DNA from: Thauera propionica
GTDB taxonomy: Bacteria; Pseudomonadota; Gammaproteobacteria; Burkholderiales; Rhodocyclaceae
Assembly: GCF_002245655.1 (NCBI RefSeq)
Contig: NZ_NOIH01000003.1
Coordinates: 744,001 to 808,000, forward strand
DNA: 64,000 nt
Reading direction: 5' to 3'
In this document: piece after piece, positions 9,745 to 24,216 of the stretch
How the letters are laid out: each line of letters opens with the position of its first letter
Position numbering within the stretch: position 1 is the stretch's first letter
Position numbers and translations under genes: made by a program
Notes under the pieces: generated by a model
What the model saw: the letters and a program-made list of their open reading frames with translations, nothing else
Told to the model about the DNA's origin: nothing
Databases searched by the model: none

Positions 9745-11214
9745 ATGCGCAAACCACTCCTCGCCACCGCCCTTGCCGTTTCCATCGCTGCCCTGTTGCC
9801 CGGCGTGCCACTCATTCCCGCCGCGCATGCCCAGGCGACACCTGGCGCCTCGCTCGTCACACCCAACCGCTACGGACTGCCCGATTTTGGCGACCTCGTC
9901 GAGCAGGTGGGTCCGGCCGTCGTCAACATCAGCGTCGTCCAGCAACAGCAACAGGCGATGGGGGGCCAGAACCCCTTCGCCAACGATCCCTTCTACGACT
10001 TCCTGCGCCGCTTCGGTGTGCCGATGCCCGGCGTCCCTGGCCAGCCGGGCATGGGACCGCGCGCGCGACAGGGCATCGGCTCGGGCTTCATCGTCAGCCA
10101 GGACGGCTACGTGCTAACCAACGCCCACGTCGTCGCTGGCGAGGATGGCGATGCGGCGCTGTCCGAAGTCACGGTGACGCTGATCGACAAGCGCGAATTC
10201 AAGGCCAAGGTGGTCGGCATCGACCGCCGCACCGACGTCGCGCTGCTCAAGATCGACGCCAAGGGCCTGCCCGCGGTGAAGATCGGCAAGCCGGACGATG
10301 CCCGCGTCGGCGAATGGGTCGTGGCGATGGGCTCGCCCTTCGGCTTCGACAACACCGTCACCGCCGGCATCATCTCGGCCAAGGCGCGCCGCCTGCCGGA
10401 CGAGACCTACGTGCCCTTCATACAGACAGACGTCGCGATCAACCCCGGCAACTCCGGCGGCCCGCTGTTCAACCTGGCGGGCGAGGTCATCGGCATCAAC
10501 TCGCAGATCTACTCGCGCTCCGGCGGCTTCATGGGCATCTCGTTCGCGATCCCGATCGACGTGGCGATGAACGTCAAGGACCAGCTCGTCACCCACGGCC
10601 GCGTCCAGCGCGGACGCCTGGGCATCGCCATCCAGGGCGTGGACAAGGATCTCGCCCAGTCCTTCGGGTTGCCGGACGCACGCGGCGCGCTGGTGGCCAG
10701 CGTGGAGCCGGGCAGTGCGGCCGAGAAGGCCGGACTGCAGGCCGGCGACGTGGTGCTGGGGGTGGACGGCAAGCGCATCGGCGATTCGGCCGACCTGCCG
10801 CGCGTGATCGGCGAAAAGCGCCCGGGCACGCGCATCCGCATGGAGGTGTGGCGCGACGGCCGCAGCCGCGACATGGTCGCGACACTGGACGAGCTGACCG
10901 CCGACAACGTCGCCAGCGCGCCGACGCCGAGCCAGGTCGAAAGCGTGAATGCCGGCATCGGCCTCACCGCGCGCGCCCTGACTTCGCAGGAAGCCGCCCA
11001 GTTGCGCCTGCGCGGCGGCCTGGTGGTGGAAGGCGTCGATGGTCCGGCGGCCCGTGCCGGCCTGCAACGCGGCGACATCATCCTTGCGCTCAACAATCAG
11101 GCGGTCACCAGCGTCGCGCAATTCCGCAGCCTGGTCGAAGCCTCGGGCAAGCGCTTCGCGCTGCTGATCCAGCGCGGCGAATCGCGCATCTTCGTGCCGC
11201 TGCGGCTGGAGTAA
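9745..11214 (+). CDS. Periplasmic serine endoprotease of the Do family (DegQ/MucD type)
   Basis: Degrades or holds misfolded envelope proteins. I use ATG 9745 because a clean signal peptide begins there (MRKPLLATALAVSIAALLPG, cleavage near AHAQA); an upstream in-frame ATG at 9688 would add 19 unsuitable residues. The 489-residue product has a trypsin-like domain with catalytic His128 (TNAHVVAG), Asp164 (RRTDVALLKI) and Ser237 (NPGNSGGPLF), then two PDZ domains (about 275-365 and 390-480). The Q-rich loop after the signal is typical of proteobacterial DegQ/MucD. It is convergent with the chemoreceptor gene. Confidence 0.94.
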   Translation: MRKPLLATALAVSIAALLPGVPLIPAAHAQATPGASLVTPNRYGLPDFGDLVEQVGPAVVNISVVQQQQQAMGGQNPFANDPFYDFLRRFGVPMPGVPGQPGMGPRARQGIGSGFIVSQDGYVLTNAHVVAGEDGDAALSEVTVTLIDKREFKAKVVGIDRRTDVALLKIDAKGLPAVKIGKPDDARVGEWVVAMGSPFGFDNTVTAGIISAKARRLPDETYVPFIQTDVAINPGNSGGPLFNLAGEVIGINSQIYSRSGGFMGISFAIPIDVAMNVKDQLVTHGRVQRGRLGIAIQGVDKDLAQSFGLPDARGALVASVEPGSAAEKAGLQAGDVVLGVDGKRIGDSADLPRVIGEKRPGTRIRMEVWRDGRSRDMVATLDELTADNVASAPTPSQVESVNAGIGLTARALTSQEAAQLRLRGGLVVEGVDGPAARAGLQRGDIILALNNQAVTSVAQFRSLVEASGKRFALLIQRGESRIFVPLRLE

Positions 11215-11231
11215 GCCGCAAGACCCGGGCA

Positions 11232-11263
11232 GGCAGGCCGGTCCGCCAGGGCACCGGCCTGCC
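11232..11263. terminator. GC-rich hairpin between the protease and chemoreceptor genes
   Basis: GGCAGGCCGGT, a 10-base loop and ACCGGCCTGCC form a perfect 11-bp stem between two convergent genes. No T-tract follows on either strand, so it may be a transcript-end stabiliser or Rho-assisted stop instead of a classical terminator. Confidence 0.55.
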
Positions 11264-11268
11264 CCGCC

Positions 11269-12891
11269 TCAGACGCGGAAGCGGGCCACCGATTCCTGCA
11301 TGCGGCGGGCGAGCTGTTCCAGTTCGCGCGCCGCATTGACCGTCTGCTCGATCGCAACGTTGTTCTCGCGCGCCATGCCGGCGATGTCGTCGATGCTCGC
11401 GGTCACCGACTCGCTCGAACGGCGCTGCTCTGCCGTCGCGGTCGCAATGCGGTCCAGGCCTTCGCCCACCTCGGCCACCAGCGCATTGGCCGTCACCAGC
11501 ACGCGGGCGACATCGTCAGCGACGCGGCGGCTCGACTCGAGGTGCTCGAGGCCGCTGTTGATCGCGCCCTGCACCGAATCCGAGCGCCTACCGATCTCAC
11601 GCGTGATCTCGTCGATCTCACCTGCCGAGCGGGCGGACTTCTCCGCCAGCTTGCGCACCTCATCCGCCACGACGGCAAAGCCGCGGCCCTGCTCGCCGGC
11701 GCGCGCGGCCTCGATCGCCGCATTGAGCGCCAGCAGGTTGGTCTGCTCGGCGATCTCGCGCACCTCGCTCGTCATGCGCGTGATGGCGGCAGTGGACTGG
11801 ACGAAGTCGCCGACGGTGCCCGCCATCTGGCGTACCGCGGCCTCGACCTGGCCGACGCCCTCCACCAGCCGCTGCAGGCTCGCCTGGCCTTCGCGCGAAC
11901 GCTGCAGGCTCTCGTGCGAACGTTCACGCACCGAGGCCGTGCTGTCGGCGATATGGGTGACGTTCTCCATCATCGCGTCAACGGCCGCTGCCGCCGTCAC
12001 CGAACTGTCGTTCTGGCGGTGCGAGCGAACCGCCAGATCCGCAGCGCCACTCGCCAGGTCCTGCGCCGCCACGGTCACCGCGCCAGCGGCATTTCCAACC
12101 TGGCGCACCAGCGCGCCGATCGTACCCATCATGTTGTTGAAGGAACCGGCCGTGCGCCCGATCTCGTCCTCGCCGCGGCTCTCCAGGCGCCGGGTGAGAT
12201 CACCCTCGCCCTGCGCAATCTCGGACAGGCTTCCCGCCAGATGTGACAACGGACGACTGACGAAACGGCGGATGAACAGGAACACGAAGCCGAGCAGTGG
12301 CAGAGAGACCAGGACAGCAAACAACAGGCTCTGGTTACGGAACTCGCTGACCGCCGCCTCGGCCTTGTCGAGCGAGATTCGCATGCTCACCAGCCCCAGC
12401 GGCGTGCCCTCGTTCACCTGATGGCAGGCGATGCAATCCTTGCCGAGCCAGTTCTTCGACGCCAGCGAGGGCATCACCACGCGCAGGTAATCGCCATGCT
12501 CGGCACTGTGCTCAACAACCATCAGCGGTTTGCCGTCGGCCATGGCCTGGCGTTCCGCTGCGTCCATGGCCACCTCGCCCGCAGTGCCGGGGCCGAAGAT
12601 CTTGCTCACCGCTTCGCCGCGGATCACCTTGAGATCGTGGACGACCGACAGTTCCTTGATCTGGTCGAGGAAGACATCGCGCTGGCCGACCGTGCCGGTG
12701 ATCATCATGCCGGTCAGGCCCGCCATGGTCATTTCATTGACCGTGCCGGCGAAGTCCTTGGCCTGCGCGATCGCCATGTCACGACTCGCCTTCGTTTCCC
12801 AGGCGATCATTCCCCCCCAGGCAAGCACCAGCATCAGCCAGATGGCTCCGGTCAATCGAACCCAGATCGGGGTATCCGCGAGACGACGCAT
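11269..12891 (-). CDS. Methyl-accepting chemotaxis protein with a CXXCH-containing periplasmic sensor (DUF3365-like)
   Basis: Inner-membrane chemoreceptor of 540 residues. TM1 is about residues 13-31. A periplasmic domain of about 155 residues ends with DCIACHQ (Cys153, Cys156, His157), a c-type haem-binding signature. TM2 is about 188-208, followed by a HAMP linker and a cytoplasmic signalling domain with the conserved hairpin tip ([20 protein letters not shown]). Haem attachment would make it a candidate redox, oxygen or nitric-oxide receptor; that is inference from the motif and from haem-containing DUF3365-like chemoreceptors. A cytochrome c' gene starts 275 bases away on the other strand. 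That gap holds promoters but no gene I can see. Confidence 0.88.
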   Translation of the reverse strand: MRRLADTPIWVRLTGAIWLMLVLAWGGMIAWETKASRDMAIAQAKDFAGTVNEMTMAGLTGMMITGTVGQRDVFLDQIKELSVVHDLKVIRGEAVSKIFGPGTAGEVAMDAAERQAMADGKPLMVVEHSAEHGDYLRVVMPSLASKNWLGKDCIACHQVNEGTPLGLVSMRISLDKAEAAVSEFRNQSLLFAVLVSLPLLGFVFLFIRRFVSRPLSHLAGSLSEIAQGEGDLTRRLESRGEDEIGRTAGSFNNMMGTIGALVRQVGNAAGAVTVAAQDLASGAADLAVRSHRQNDSSVTAAAAVDAMMENVTHIADSTASVRERSHESLQRSREGQASLQRLVEGVGQVEAAVRQMAGTVGDFVQSTAAITRMTSEVREIAEQTNLLALNAAIEAARAGEQGRGFAVVADEVRKLAEKSARSAGEIDEITREIGRRSDSVQGAINSGLEHLESSRRVADDVARVLVTANALVAEVGEGLDRIATATAEQRRSSESVTASIDDIAGMARENNVAIEQTVNAARELEQLARRMQESVARFRV

Positions 12892-13166
12892 TACTGTTTC
12901 TCCATCTCCGCAAAAGCGGCGAATGATTGCCCATTCCGGGCTGACGTGCCATTAACGACTGCACGCTGCGGCTTCTTTAGTTTTGGCAGCAATCAATGTC
13001 TGGCACGATGGATGTGAAAGCAATATCATCCATATCTAATATAAATTCGGCTGAACCGGCTGAACCAATTCCCGCCTTCCCCTGTCGCAAGTCGGTCACG
13101 ACCGCGCCACGGCGCCGTCGTCACTGCGATAGAGACAACACCTTTTCACCCGCTCACGAGGTCAAC

Positions 13167-13619
13167 ATGAAGAAAACCATCGCTCTCGGCATCCTCGCCC
13201 TCTCGCTCGCCGGCACGGCCTCTGCCCAGGTCAAGCCCGAAGACCAGATCAAGTACCGCCAGGCCGGCTACAGCTTCATGGCCTGGAACATGGGCAAGAT
13301 CAAAGCCAACGTCGAGGGCGAGTACAACGCCCAGCAGGTCCAGGCCGCCGCCAACGCCATCGCCGCCATCGCCGGCTCGGGCATGGGCGCGCTCTACGGT
13401 CCGGGCACCGACAAGGCCGTCGGCGACCGCAAGACCCGCGTGAAGCCCGAGTTCTTCCAGAACATGGAAGACGTCGGCAAGCTCGCCACCGACTTCAACG
13501 CCGCCGCCGCCAACCTTGCCAAGGTGGCTGCCACCGGCGACAAGGCTGCGGTGCAGAAGGCGTTTGGCGAAACCGGCGCCACCTGCAAGGCCTGTCACGA
13601 CAAGTATCGCGCCGACTGA
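13167..13619 (+). CDS. Cytochrome c' (class II c-type cytochrome)
   Basis: Periplasmic haem protein that binds nitric oxide and is thought to protect against it. The 150-residue precursor starts at ATG 13167 after an ACGAGG ribosome site, with signal peptide MKKTIALGILALSLAGTASA. The mature part is a four-helix bundle with the class II haem motif at the extreme C-terminus: Cys140, Cys143 and His144 in TCKACHDKYRAD. Length and C-terminal motif position fit cytochrome c', not class I cytochromes. It converges on a cytochrome b561-type gene; the two often occur together, suggesting linked electron transfer. Confidence 0.92.
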   Translation: MKKTIALGILALSLAGTASAQVKPEDQIKYRQAGYSFMAWNMGKIKANVEGEYNAQQVQAAANAIAAIAGSGMGALYGPGTDKAVGDRKTRVKPEFFQNMEDVGKLATDFNAAAANLAKVAATGDKAAVQKAFGETGATCKACHDKYRAD

Positions 13620-13640
13620 ACCCCGGCAAGCCAAAGAAGA

Positions 13641-13664
13641 AAGCCGCCTTATGGCGGCTTTTCT
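13641..13664. terminator. Rho-independent terminator after cytochrome c'
   Basis: AAGCCGCC, TTAT, GGCGGCTT then TTTCTG. The flanking A and T runs make it usable from both sides, between convergent cytochrome genes. Confidence 0.88.
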
Positions 13665-13691
13665 GCATCTGGACGCCCTGCAGGGCGGCGA

Positions 13692-14390
13692 CTACCAGGC
13701 GGGCACCGCCTGTGCGGGCGGCGGTGGCGGGGGAGGCGGCAGCAAGGCACCGGTCGACGCCCATGCCACGAAGACAGCCACCAGCAGCGCGATCACGAAG
13801 GCCGCCGGGCCGCCGCCGCGGGCCGGCTTCGCTTCGGGATCCGACACTTCCTTGACCCCGGTGATCATCGGCTTCACCAGGTTGTCCTTCTTCACGTGGG
13901 CGTAGTACAGGATCGCCAGCACGTGCAGCGACACCAGTACGATGATCGGCCAGAAGTTCTGCCGGTGCAGGCTGCTGAGCCAGTCGCTGGTGTCCTTGCT
14001 GACCAGCACATACAGCGGCCCCTCGAAGGCAATGTCGTCGTTCGCCACCAGCCCGCTTGCGGCCTGGAAGAGGAGGATTCCGAGCAGGGCCAGAACCGAG
14101 AGGGCGCCGAAGGGGTTGTGGCCCAACCCGTTCCATTCGCCGCGGATGTGGGCCCAGATGTGGGCCGGGCCGGGAACGAAGTCGGCAAAGCGGGCGTAGG
14201 TCGAGCCGATGACGCCCCACACCAGGCGGAAGGCCAGCAGCGCCGTGATGGCGATGCCCGCGCGGCCATGCCATTCGATCAGGTTGCCACCCAGCCAGCC
14301 GGTCACGAAGGCCGCGACGACCAGCAAGGCCAGCAGCCAGTGGAAGACGCGCGTGGGCAGATCCCACACCTTGATTGTTCGAGTACTCAT
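13692..14390 (-). CDS. Cytochrome b561-type membrane protein
   Basis: Inner-membrane b-type cytochrome of 232 residues that probably passes electrons between the quinone pool and periplasmic c-type cytochromes. I chose ATG at 14390 because the family's opening (IKVWDLPTRVFHWLLALLV) follows at once. Four to five membrane segments are visible, with paired haem-ligand His residues in FHW, EWHGR and SLHVLAILYY. The C-terminus is a short proline run (LPPPPPPPPAQAVPAW). It faces cytochrome c' across a shared terminator. Confidence 0.88.
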   Translation of the reverse strand: MSTRTIKVWDLPTRVFHWLLALLVVAAFVTGWLGGNLIEWHGRAGIAITALLAFRLVWGVIGSTYARFADFVPGPAHIWAHIRGEWNGLGHNPFGALSVLALLGILLFQAASGLVANDDIAFEGPLYVLVSKDTSDWLSSLHRQNFWPIIVLVSLHVLAILYYAHVKKDNLVKPMITGVKEVSDPEAKPARGGGPAAFVIALLVAVFVAWASTGALLPPPPPPPPAQAVPAW

Positions 14391-14537
14391 TCCGGTATTC
14401 CTGCGTTGAAGCGCAAAGGGAGTCTCACGACACCCCATCGCGACTGATGATTGCGACGGTCTTCCGCCGCTGAACGGCAGATGAAACATGCCGCGTAGAT
14501 GACCCCGACACAGGGGCCGGGGTTCCGCTGCACTGCA

Positions 14538-20219
<5,682 letters not shown>

Positions 20220-20319
20220 GGGAGGCGAGGCTCGGACACAAGACGCCATTCTAGGCGCGGACCGGCATCCGACTCATGTCCAGGGGTGAAAGGTTCCCCT
20301 GCGGGCAACGATCCGGGGC

Positions 20320-21456
20320 CTACATCAGCCACTGCGGGCGCAGCAGCATCGTCAGCCCGAGCGCCAGCATCACCGCACCGGACAGCAGCTTCAGAATGCG
20401 CCCGCCGCGCTCGGTGAGCTTGCCGCTGCCCAGCGCCAGCACCGCGGCACCGACCATCAGCGCATCGTCGGCGATGTAGGCGAGGATGTAGAGGCCGAGG
20501 TAGCCGTAATGCGCCAGCGCAGACAGGTCATGCTGGGTGAGCACCGCGGTATAGATCGCCGGCAGCCCTGCAGTGCACAGCAGCTCGACGAAATTGACCA
20601 CCACCGCCAGCACCGCCACCGCGGCGAGCGAGGCGGGCAGCGATTCGGCCTTCATGATCACGCGTGCCCGCGCATAGAGGCCGGGCTTCGCCGACTCGGG
20701 GATCGACAGCGACACACCGCGGCGGAAGGCGAAGAAATCCTTGATGTTGATGAAGCCGATCAGCATCGCCAGCGCCGCCAGGCCGATGCGCAGCGCGTTC
20801 GTCATGCCCACGAAGAGGAACACGTTGAGCCACGCCGCCATGAAGGCGTAATAGACCGCGCCGCTCGCGAGCACGAAGGTGCCGGCCACCAGGGCCATGC
20901 GCCGCCTGTCCTTCAGCCGCACCAGCAGCGACAGCAGGAACAGCAGGACCCACATCGCACAGGGATTGAAGCCGTCGAGCAGGCCCAGCGCGAGGGTGAA
21001 CAGCGGCAGGCCCATCTCGCTGGCACTGAGCGTGCCGAACAGCGAGGATTCGACGGTGTTGCGCGATTTCGGCGGCTCGCCGAGCAGGGCGACGAGTTCC
21101 TTGCCACGGTGCTCGCCATCATCGAAGCCGACCAGCACCTGATCGCGAAAGACGAAGGTCGGCACCCCCGGCGGCCACGAGCCGGCCGCGCGGCTGATCT
21201 CGATCAGCGCATCGCGCGCCGCCCGGTCGCGATCCACCTGCAGATAGACAATGCGGATGTCCGGCCGCGTCGGCGCCAGTTCGGCGAGAAAAACCTTGGC
21301 TTCCGCGCAGTGCGGGCAGCCCTCCCGCACGAAGACCTGAAGTTCTCCCCGGACCGGCATCTCCGCAGCCTGCGCAAGCGGCAGGCACGCCGCCCACAAC
21401 AGCACCAGGCAAAGGAAGAAACGCCAGCCGCCCAGCCGGCGCAGGGCTGGACTCAC
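20320..21456 (-). CDS. Redoxin-fused DsbD/CcdA-like membrane protein
   Basis: A 378-residue envelope protein. A signal or anchor segment (residues 12-30) is followed by a thioredoxin/glutaredoxin-like domain with a CPHC active site at Cys47-Cys50 (VFVREGCPHCAEAKVFL) and a cis-Pro loop (GVPTFVF). After that come about six membrane segments with the Cys of GFNPCAMWVL and of ELLCTAGLPA, the two positions used by CcdA/DsbD to carry thiol electrons across the membrane. The order is reversed from DsbD, whose thioredoxin domain is C-terminal. The likely role is moving reducing power to a periplasmic partner; the partner is unknown. Its ATG overlaps the stop of the upstream lipoprotein gene. Confidence 0.85.
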   Translation of the reverse strand: MSPALRRLGGWRFFLCLVLLWAACLPLAQAAEMPVRGELQVFVREGCPHCAEAKVFLAELAPTRPDIRIVYLQVDRDRAARDALIEISRAAGSWPPGVPTFVFRDQVLVGFDDGEHRGKELVALLGEPPKSRNTVESSLFGTLSASEMGLPLFTLALGLLDGFNPCAMWVLLFLLSLLVRLKDRRRMALVAGTFVLASGAVYYAFMAAWLNVFLFVGMTNALRIGLAALAMLIGFINIKDFFAFRRGVSLSIPESAKPGLYARARVIMKAESLPASLAAVAVLAVVVNFVELLCTAGLPAIYTAVLTQHDLSALAHYGYLGLYILAYIADDALMVGAAVLALGSGKLTERGGRILKLLSGAVMLALGLTMLLRPQWLM

Positions 21457-21944
21457 TTCACCCCGTCGGGCTTCGCTTCGGCCGCCGCCTCGGTCGCGGC
21501 GTCCTCGACCGGTGCACCGTCCTCGCGCGGCCTTACGCTGCCGAGGGCGCCCTGGCCCACTTCCTTCAGGCGCTGCGCTGCGCCGCGCGTGGCCTCGGCG
21601 ATGCGCTGGGCAGCGGCTTCGGCGGCTTCCTTCGCATCCCGCACACCGGCATCGGTCACTTCGCGGGCGACATCCGAATTCTCGCGCACCGCCTCTCCGG
21701 CGACCTCAGCACCTTCCTTCACCTTCTCCGCGGCGGACTCGACGACTGCCTGGGCGGCCGCGCTGCCGGACTCACCGAGCTTCTTCACCGCTTCACCCGC
21801 CTTGTCCAGCGCCTCGCGCGCGGCCTCGGCCGCTTCGCCGACCGCCTTCTCCGCGGTTTTCGCCTTTTCAACGGGTACCTCGGGCGCACAGCCGGCGAGC
21901 AGCATCAGGACCGGAACGGCAAGGGTGAGCATCAGGGGCTTCAT
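21453..21944 (-). CDS. Alanine-rich coiled-coil lipoprotein
   Basis: Predicted 163-residue lipoprotein. ATG 21944 gives a clean signal with lipobox LLAGC at about residues 14-18; the longer upstream reading lacks a signal. The mature protein is almost all Ala, Glu, Lys and Val in heptad-like repeats (EKAVGEAAEAAREALDKAGE), so it should form long amphipathic helices or coiled coil. It overlaps the redoxin-DsbD gene by 4 bases (ATGA), so they are co-translated. No specific function can be assigned; such proteins may link envelope layers. Confidence 0.75.
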   Translation of the reverse strand: MKPLMLTLAVPVLMLLAGCAPEVPVEKAKTAEKAVGEAAEAAREALDKAGEAVKKLGESGSAAAQAVVESAAEKVKEGAEVAGEAVRENSDVAREVTDAGVRDAKEAAEAAAQRIAEATRGAAQRLKEVGQGALGSVRPREDGAPVEDAATEAAAEAKPDGVK

Positions 21945-22028
21945 GACGGAAATGACAAAGGATTGACGGGAGACAACAGGATTGTGCCAAGGAAGACAGC
22001 GCACGGCACGCCTGGTTCGACGCTCAAA

Positions 22029-22060
22029 AAAACAAAAGGGCCACGCGGGCCCTTTTGTTT
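22029..22060. terminator. Strong bidirectional terminator after efp
   Basis: AAACAAAAGGGCC, loop ACGC, GGGCCCTTTTGTTT. On the minus strand it ends efp, with TTTTGTTTTTTT after the stem. It separates efp from the downstream lipoprotein operon. Confidence 0.92.
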
Positions 22061-22075
22061 GCGGAACGGCGTCGA

Positions 22076-22633
22076 TTACTTGACGCGGTTCTTGTACTCG
22101 TCGGTACGGGTGTCGATTTCGATCTTGTCACCGATTTCGACGAAAGCCGGCACCGGCAGCTCGAAACCCGTGGAGATCTTGGCCGGCTTCATGACCTTGC
22201 CCGAGGTGTCGCCCTTGACGGCGGGCTCGGTGTAGATGACTTCGCGCACGACGCTGTTCGGCAGTTCGACCGAGATGGCCTTGCCGTTGTAGAACACGAC
22301 TTCGCACTGCAGGCCGTCTTCGAGGTACTTCAGCGCGTCGGTCATGTTCTCGGCTTCGACTTCGTACTGCTCGTAGTCGGCGTCCATGAACACGTACATC
22401 GGATCGGCGAAGTAGGAGTAGGTCACTTCCTTGCGGTCGAGCACGACCACTTCGAACTTGTCATCAGCCTTGTAGACCGACTCGGACGGCGCACCGGTGA
22501 GCAGGTTCTTGAGCTTCATCTTGACGACCGCGGCGTTGCGGCCGGACTTGTTGTATTCGGCCTTCTGCACCACCAGCGGGTCGCTGCCGACCATGATGAC
22601 GTTGCCGGAGCGGAGTTCCTGAGCGGTTTTCAT
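22076..22633 (-). CDS. efp: Elongation factor P, arginine-modified type
   Basis: Binds ribosomes stalled at proline runs and restores peptide-bond formation. ATG 22633 follows a GGAAAC ribosome site; the 185-residue length matches the family. The tip of domain I reads [17 protein letters not shown] with Arg32 where E. coli has the modified lysine. Arg32 EF-P is activated by rhamnosylation by EarP, and earP lies directly upstream on the same strand (65-base gap). The three beta-barrel domains are intact and it ends DEYKNRVK. Confidence 0.96.
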   Translation of the reverse strand: MKTAQELRSGNVIMVGSDPLVVQKAEYNKSGRNAAVVKMKLKNLLTGAPSESVYKADDKFEVVVLDRKEVTYSYFADPMYVFMDADYEQYEVEAENMTDALKYLEDGLQCEVVFYNGKAISVELPNSVVREVIYTEPAVKGDTSGKVMKPAKISTGFELPVPAFVEIGDKIEIDTRTDEYKNRVK

Positions 22634-22698
22634 GCTGTTTCCTGGATGAAATCGACGCGGCACGAGCCGCATGTCTTTGAAAATTTAGGCGCGGGATT

Positions 22699-23874
22699 CT
22701 ACCCCGCGGCGGCCCGGATGTGCGAAGAGAATTTTGTCAAGCGTGAAACAAGATCCGATTGCCGGGCCAGGTCGTCGCACCAGCGCACGGCGTGACGATG
22801 CAGCTCGGGCAGCGCGGCGGCGAAGGCCGGCCAGGCGGCCGCCGGGTCACCCCGGCCGTTCCACGCTCGCCAGAAGGCAGAGAACGCTTCCGGCTCGCGC
22901 ACGGCCACACCGGCAAGGTAGCGTGCCATGAAGGCCTCGAGCTTGTCGAAGTGCGCATCGTCGTCCTGTGGGTAGATCTGCCACACGCAGGGCACGCCGG
23001 CCCACTGTGCGCGCACGAAGGAATCCTCGCCGCGCACGAAGTTCAGGTCGCAGGCCCACAGCAGCTCGTCGTAGCCATCCTGGTCGGTGAAGGGCAGCAC
23101 ATGCACGGTCAGATTGCCGTCTTGGATGCAGTCGCCAGCCACGAGCCCGGTACGACCCAAGGCACGCGCCACGTCGCCCAGCACCCGCCCTTCGGGAACG
23201 AGCACGCGCAGTCGCTGCGGCCCCCGCGCCCAGACCCGCATCAGCTCGGGCAGTCGGGCTTGCTCGTAGGCGAACAGCGACACGCAGGTCTCGCCCTCGC
23301 CCAGGACCACGCCACGGCGCGCGAGAAAGTCGCGGCGCCCGGATGCATCGGCGCGGAAGGCATCGCGGCGCGCAAGCAGATCCGGCTCGCGCAGCAGACC
23401 ACCGGTGCCCTCATCGAAGCCGGGAAAGAAGAAGTGCTTCACCAGCGGCAGGCGCGGATGCGGGGATGCCATCGCGTGGCAGCCGGCCACCCAGTCCTCG
23501 GCCGACAGGTATTCGAGGTTGATCCACACCGGCGCCGGACACCGCGCCGCCATCGCCTGCAGGTGAATCTCGGGGATCTCGCAGGCAAAGGCCTCGATGA
23601 CGACATCCGCCGCCGCAACCCGCGGGAACGGATCGGCCCAAAGGCGCAACTCGACACCGGCGACCTTTCCGCCCCGCACCGGATCAAGCCCCCCGGCCGC
23701 AGGGCAGATGCGCGTCAGCACCGTCCAGTCGTCCACCCACAGACGCACATCCGATCCGGTCTGCGCAGCAAGATCGCGTGCAAGTCGCCAGCAGACACCA
23801 ATATCCCCAAAATTATCCACAACCTGGCAGAAGATCTCCCAAGTGGGCGTGGATGAACGGTGAGCGAACTGCAT
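22699..23874 (-). CDS. earP: EF-P arginine rhamnosyltransferase EarP
   Basis: Transfers rhamnose from dTDP-rhamnose onto Arg32 of EF-P, an inverting N-glycosylation of arginine. I start at ATG 23874 (391 residues) because the conserved N-terminal EIFCQVVDNFGDIGVCWR follows within 13 residues. The acceptor-site aspartates are Asp20 and Asp24, matching the catalytic Asp pair of pseudomonad EarP. The C-terminal GEDSFVRAQWAG (Glu283, Asp284) is the nucleotide-sugar site. Adjacent, co-oriented efp supports the call. The start lies at the edge of an AT-rich gap with DnaA-box words. Confidence 0.95.
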   Translation of the reverse strand: MQFAHRSSTPTWEIFCQVVDNFGDIGVCWRLARDLAAQTGSDVRLWVDDWTVLTRICPAAGGLDPVRGGKVAGVELRLWADPFPRVAAADVVIEAFACEIPEIHLQAMAARCPAPVWINLEYLSAEDWVAGCHAMASPHPRLPLVKHFFFPGFDEGTGGLLREPDLLARRDAFRADASGRRDFLARRGVVLGEGETCVSLFAYEQARLPELMRVWARGPQRLRVLVPEGRVLGDVARALGRTGLVAGDCIQDGNLTVHVLPFTDQDGYDELLWACDLNFVRGEDSFVRAQWAGVPCVWQIYPQDDDAHFDKLEAFMARYLAGVAVREPEAFSAFWRAWNGRGDPAAAWPAFAAALPELHRHAVRWCDDLARQSDLVSRLTKFSSHIRAAAG

Positions 23875-24216
23875 GGGTGTGGATATTCCTGGACAGAAAG
23901 GCGGGAAAGCTTGTGAACAAGCCAGACAATCCGCTTGTCGCCAAAAACGATGGACAATTGGCACACAGCCGTTTACGGGGTTTGTCCACGGTGTTCTACC
24001 GAGACCCGATCCATATCCCTCAAGGCGATGCCGGAGTTATCCACAGCTTTGGCCCGACTGTTTACATCTTTATTATTTAAATTAAAAGAAAAACAGAACA
24101 AACAAACCGTCCCCCCTCTTCTGGCCGACAGCGGCTGGCCCCTCCTTCCAGCAGGAGCAGCTCCAATCGACCGGCGTAGAATCGGAGCTACAAGAAACGG
24201 CCAAAGGGAGGCAGCC
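23875..24216. other. AT-rich divergent gap with DnaA-box words
   Basis: This 342-base gap between earP (minus) and the lipoprotein gene (plus) holds no gene. It contains a perfect TTATCCACA at 24037-24045, a one-mismatch box on the minus strand at 23878-23886, a palindrome GCTTGT-GA-ACAAGC at 23909-23922, and a strongly AT-rich run at 24060-24110. A further perfect box lies just inside earP at 23813-23821. The gap must hold both divergent promoters. The DnaA-box reading is from sequence match only. Confidence 0.5.
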
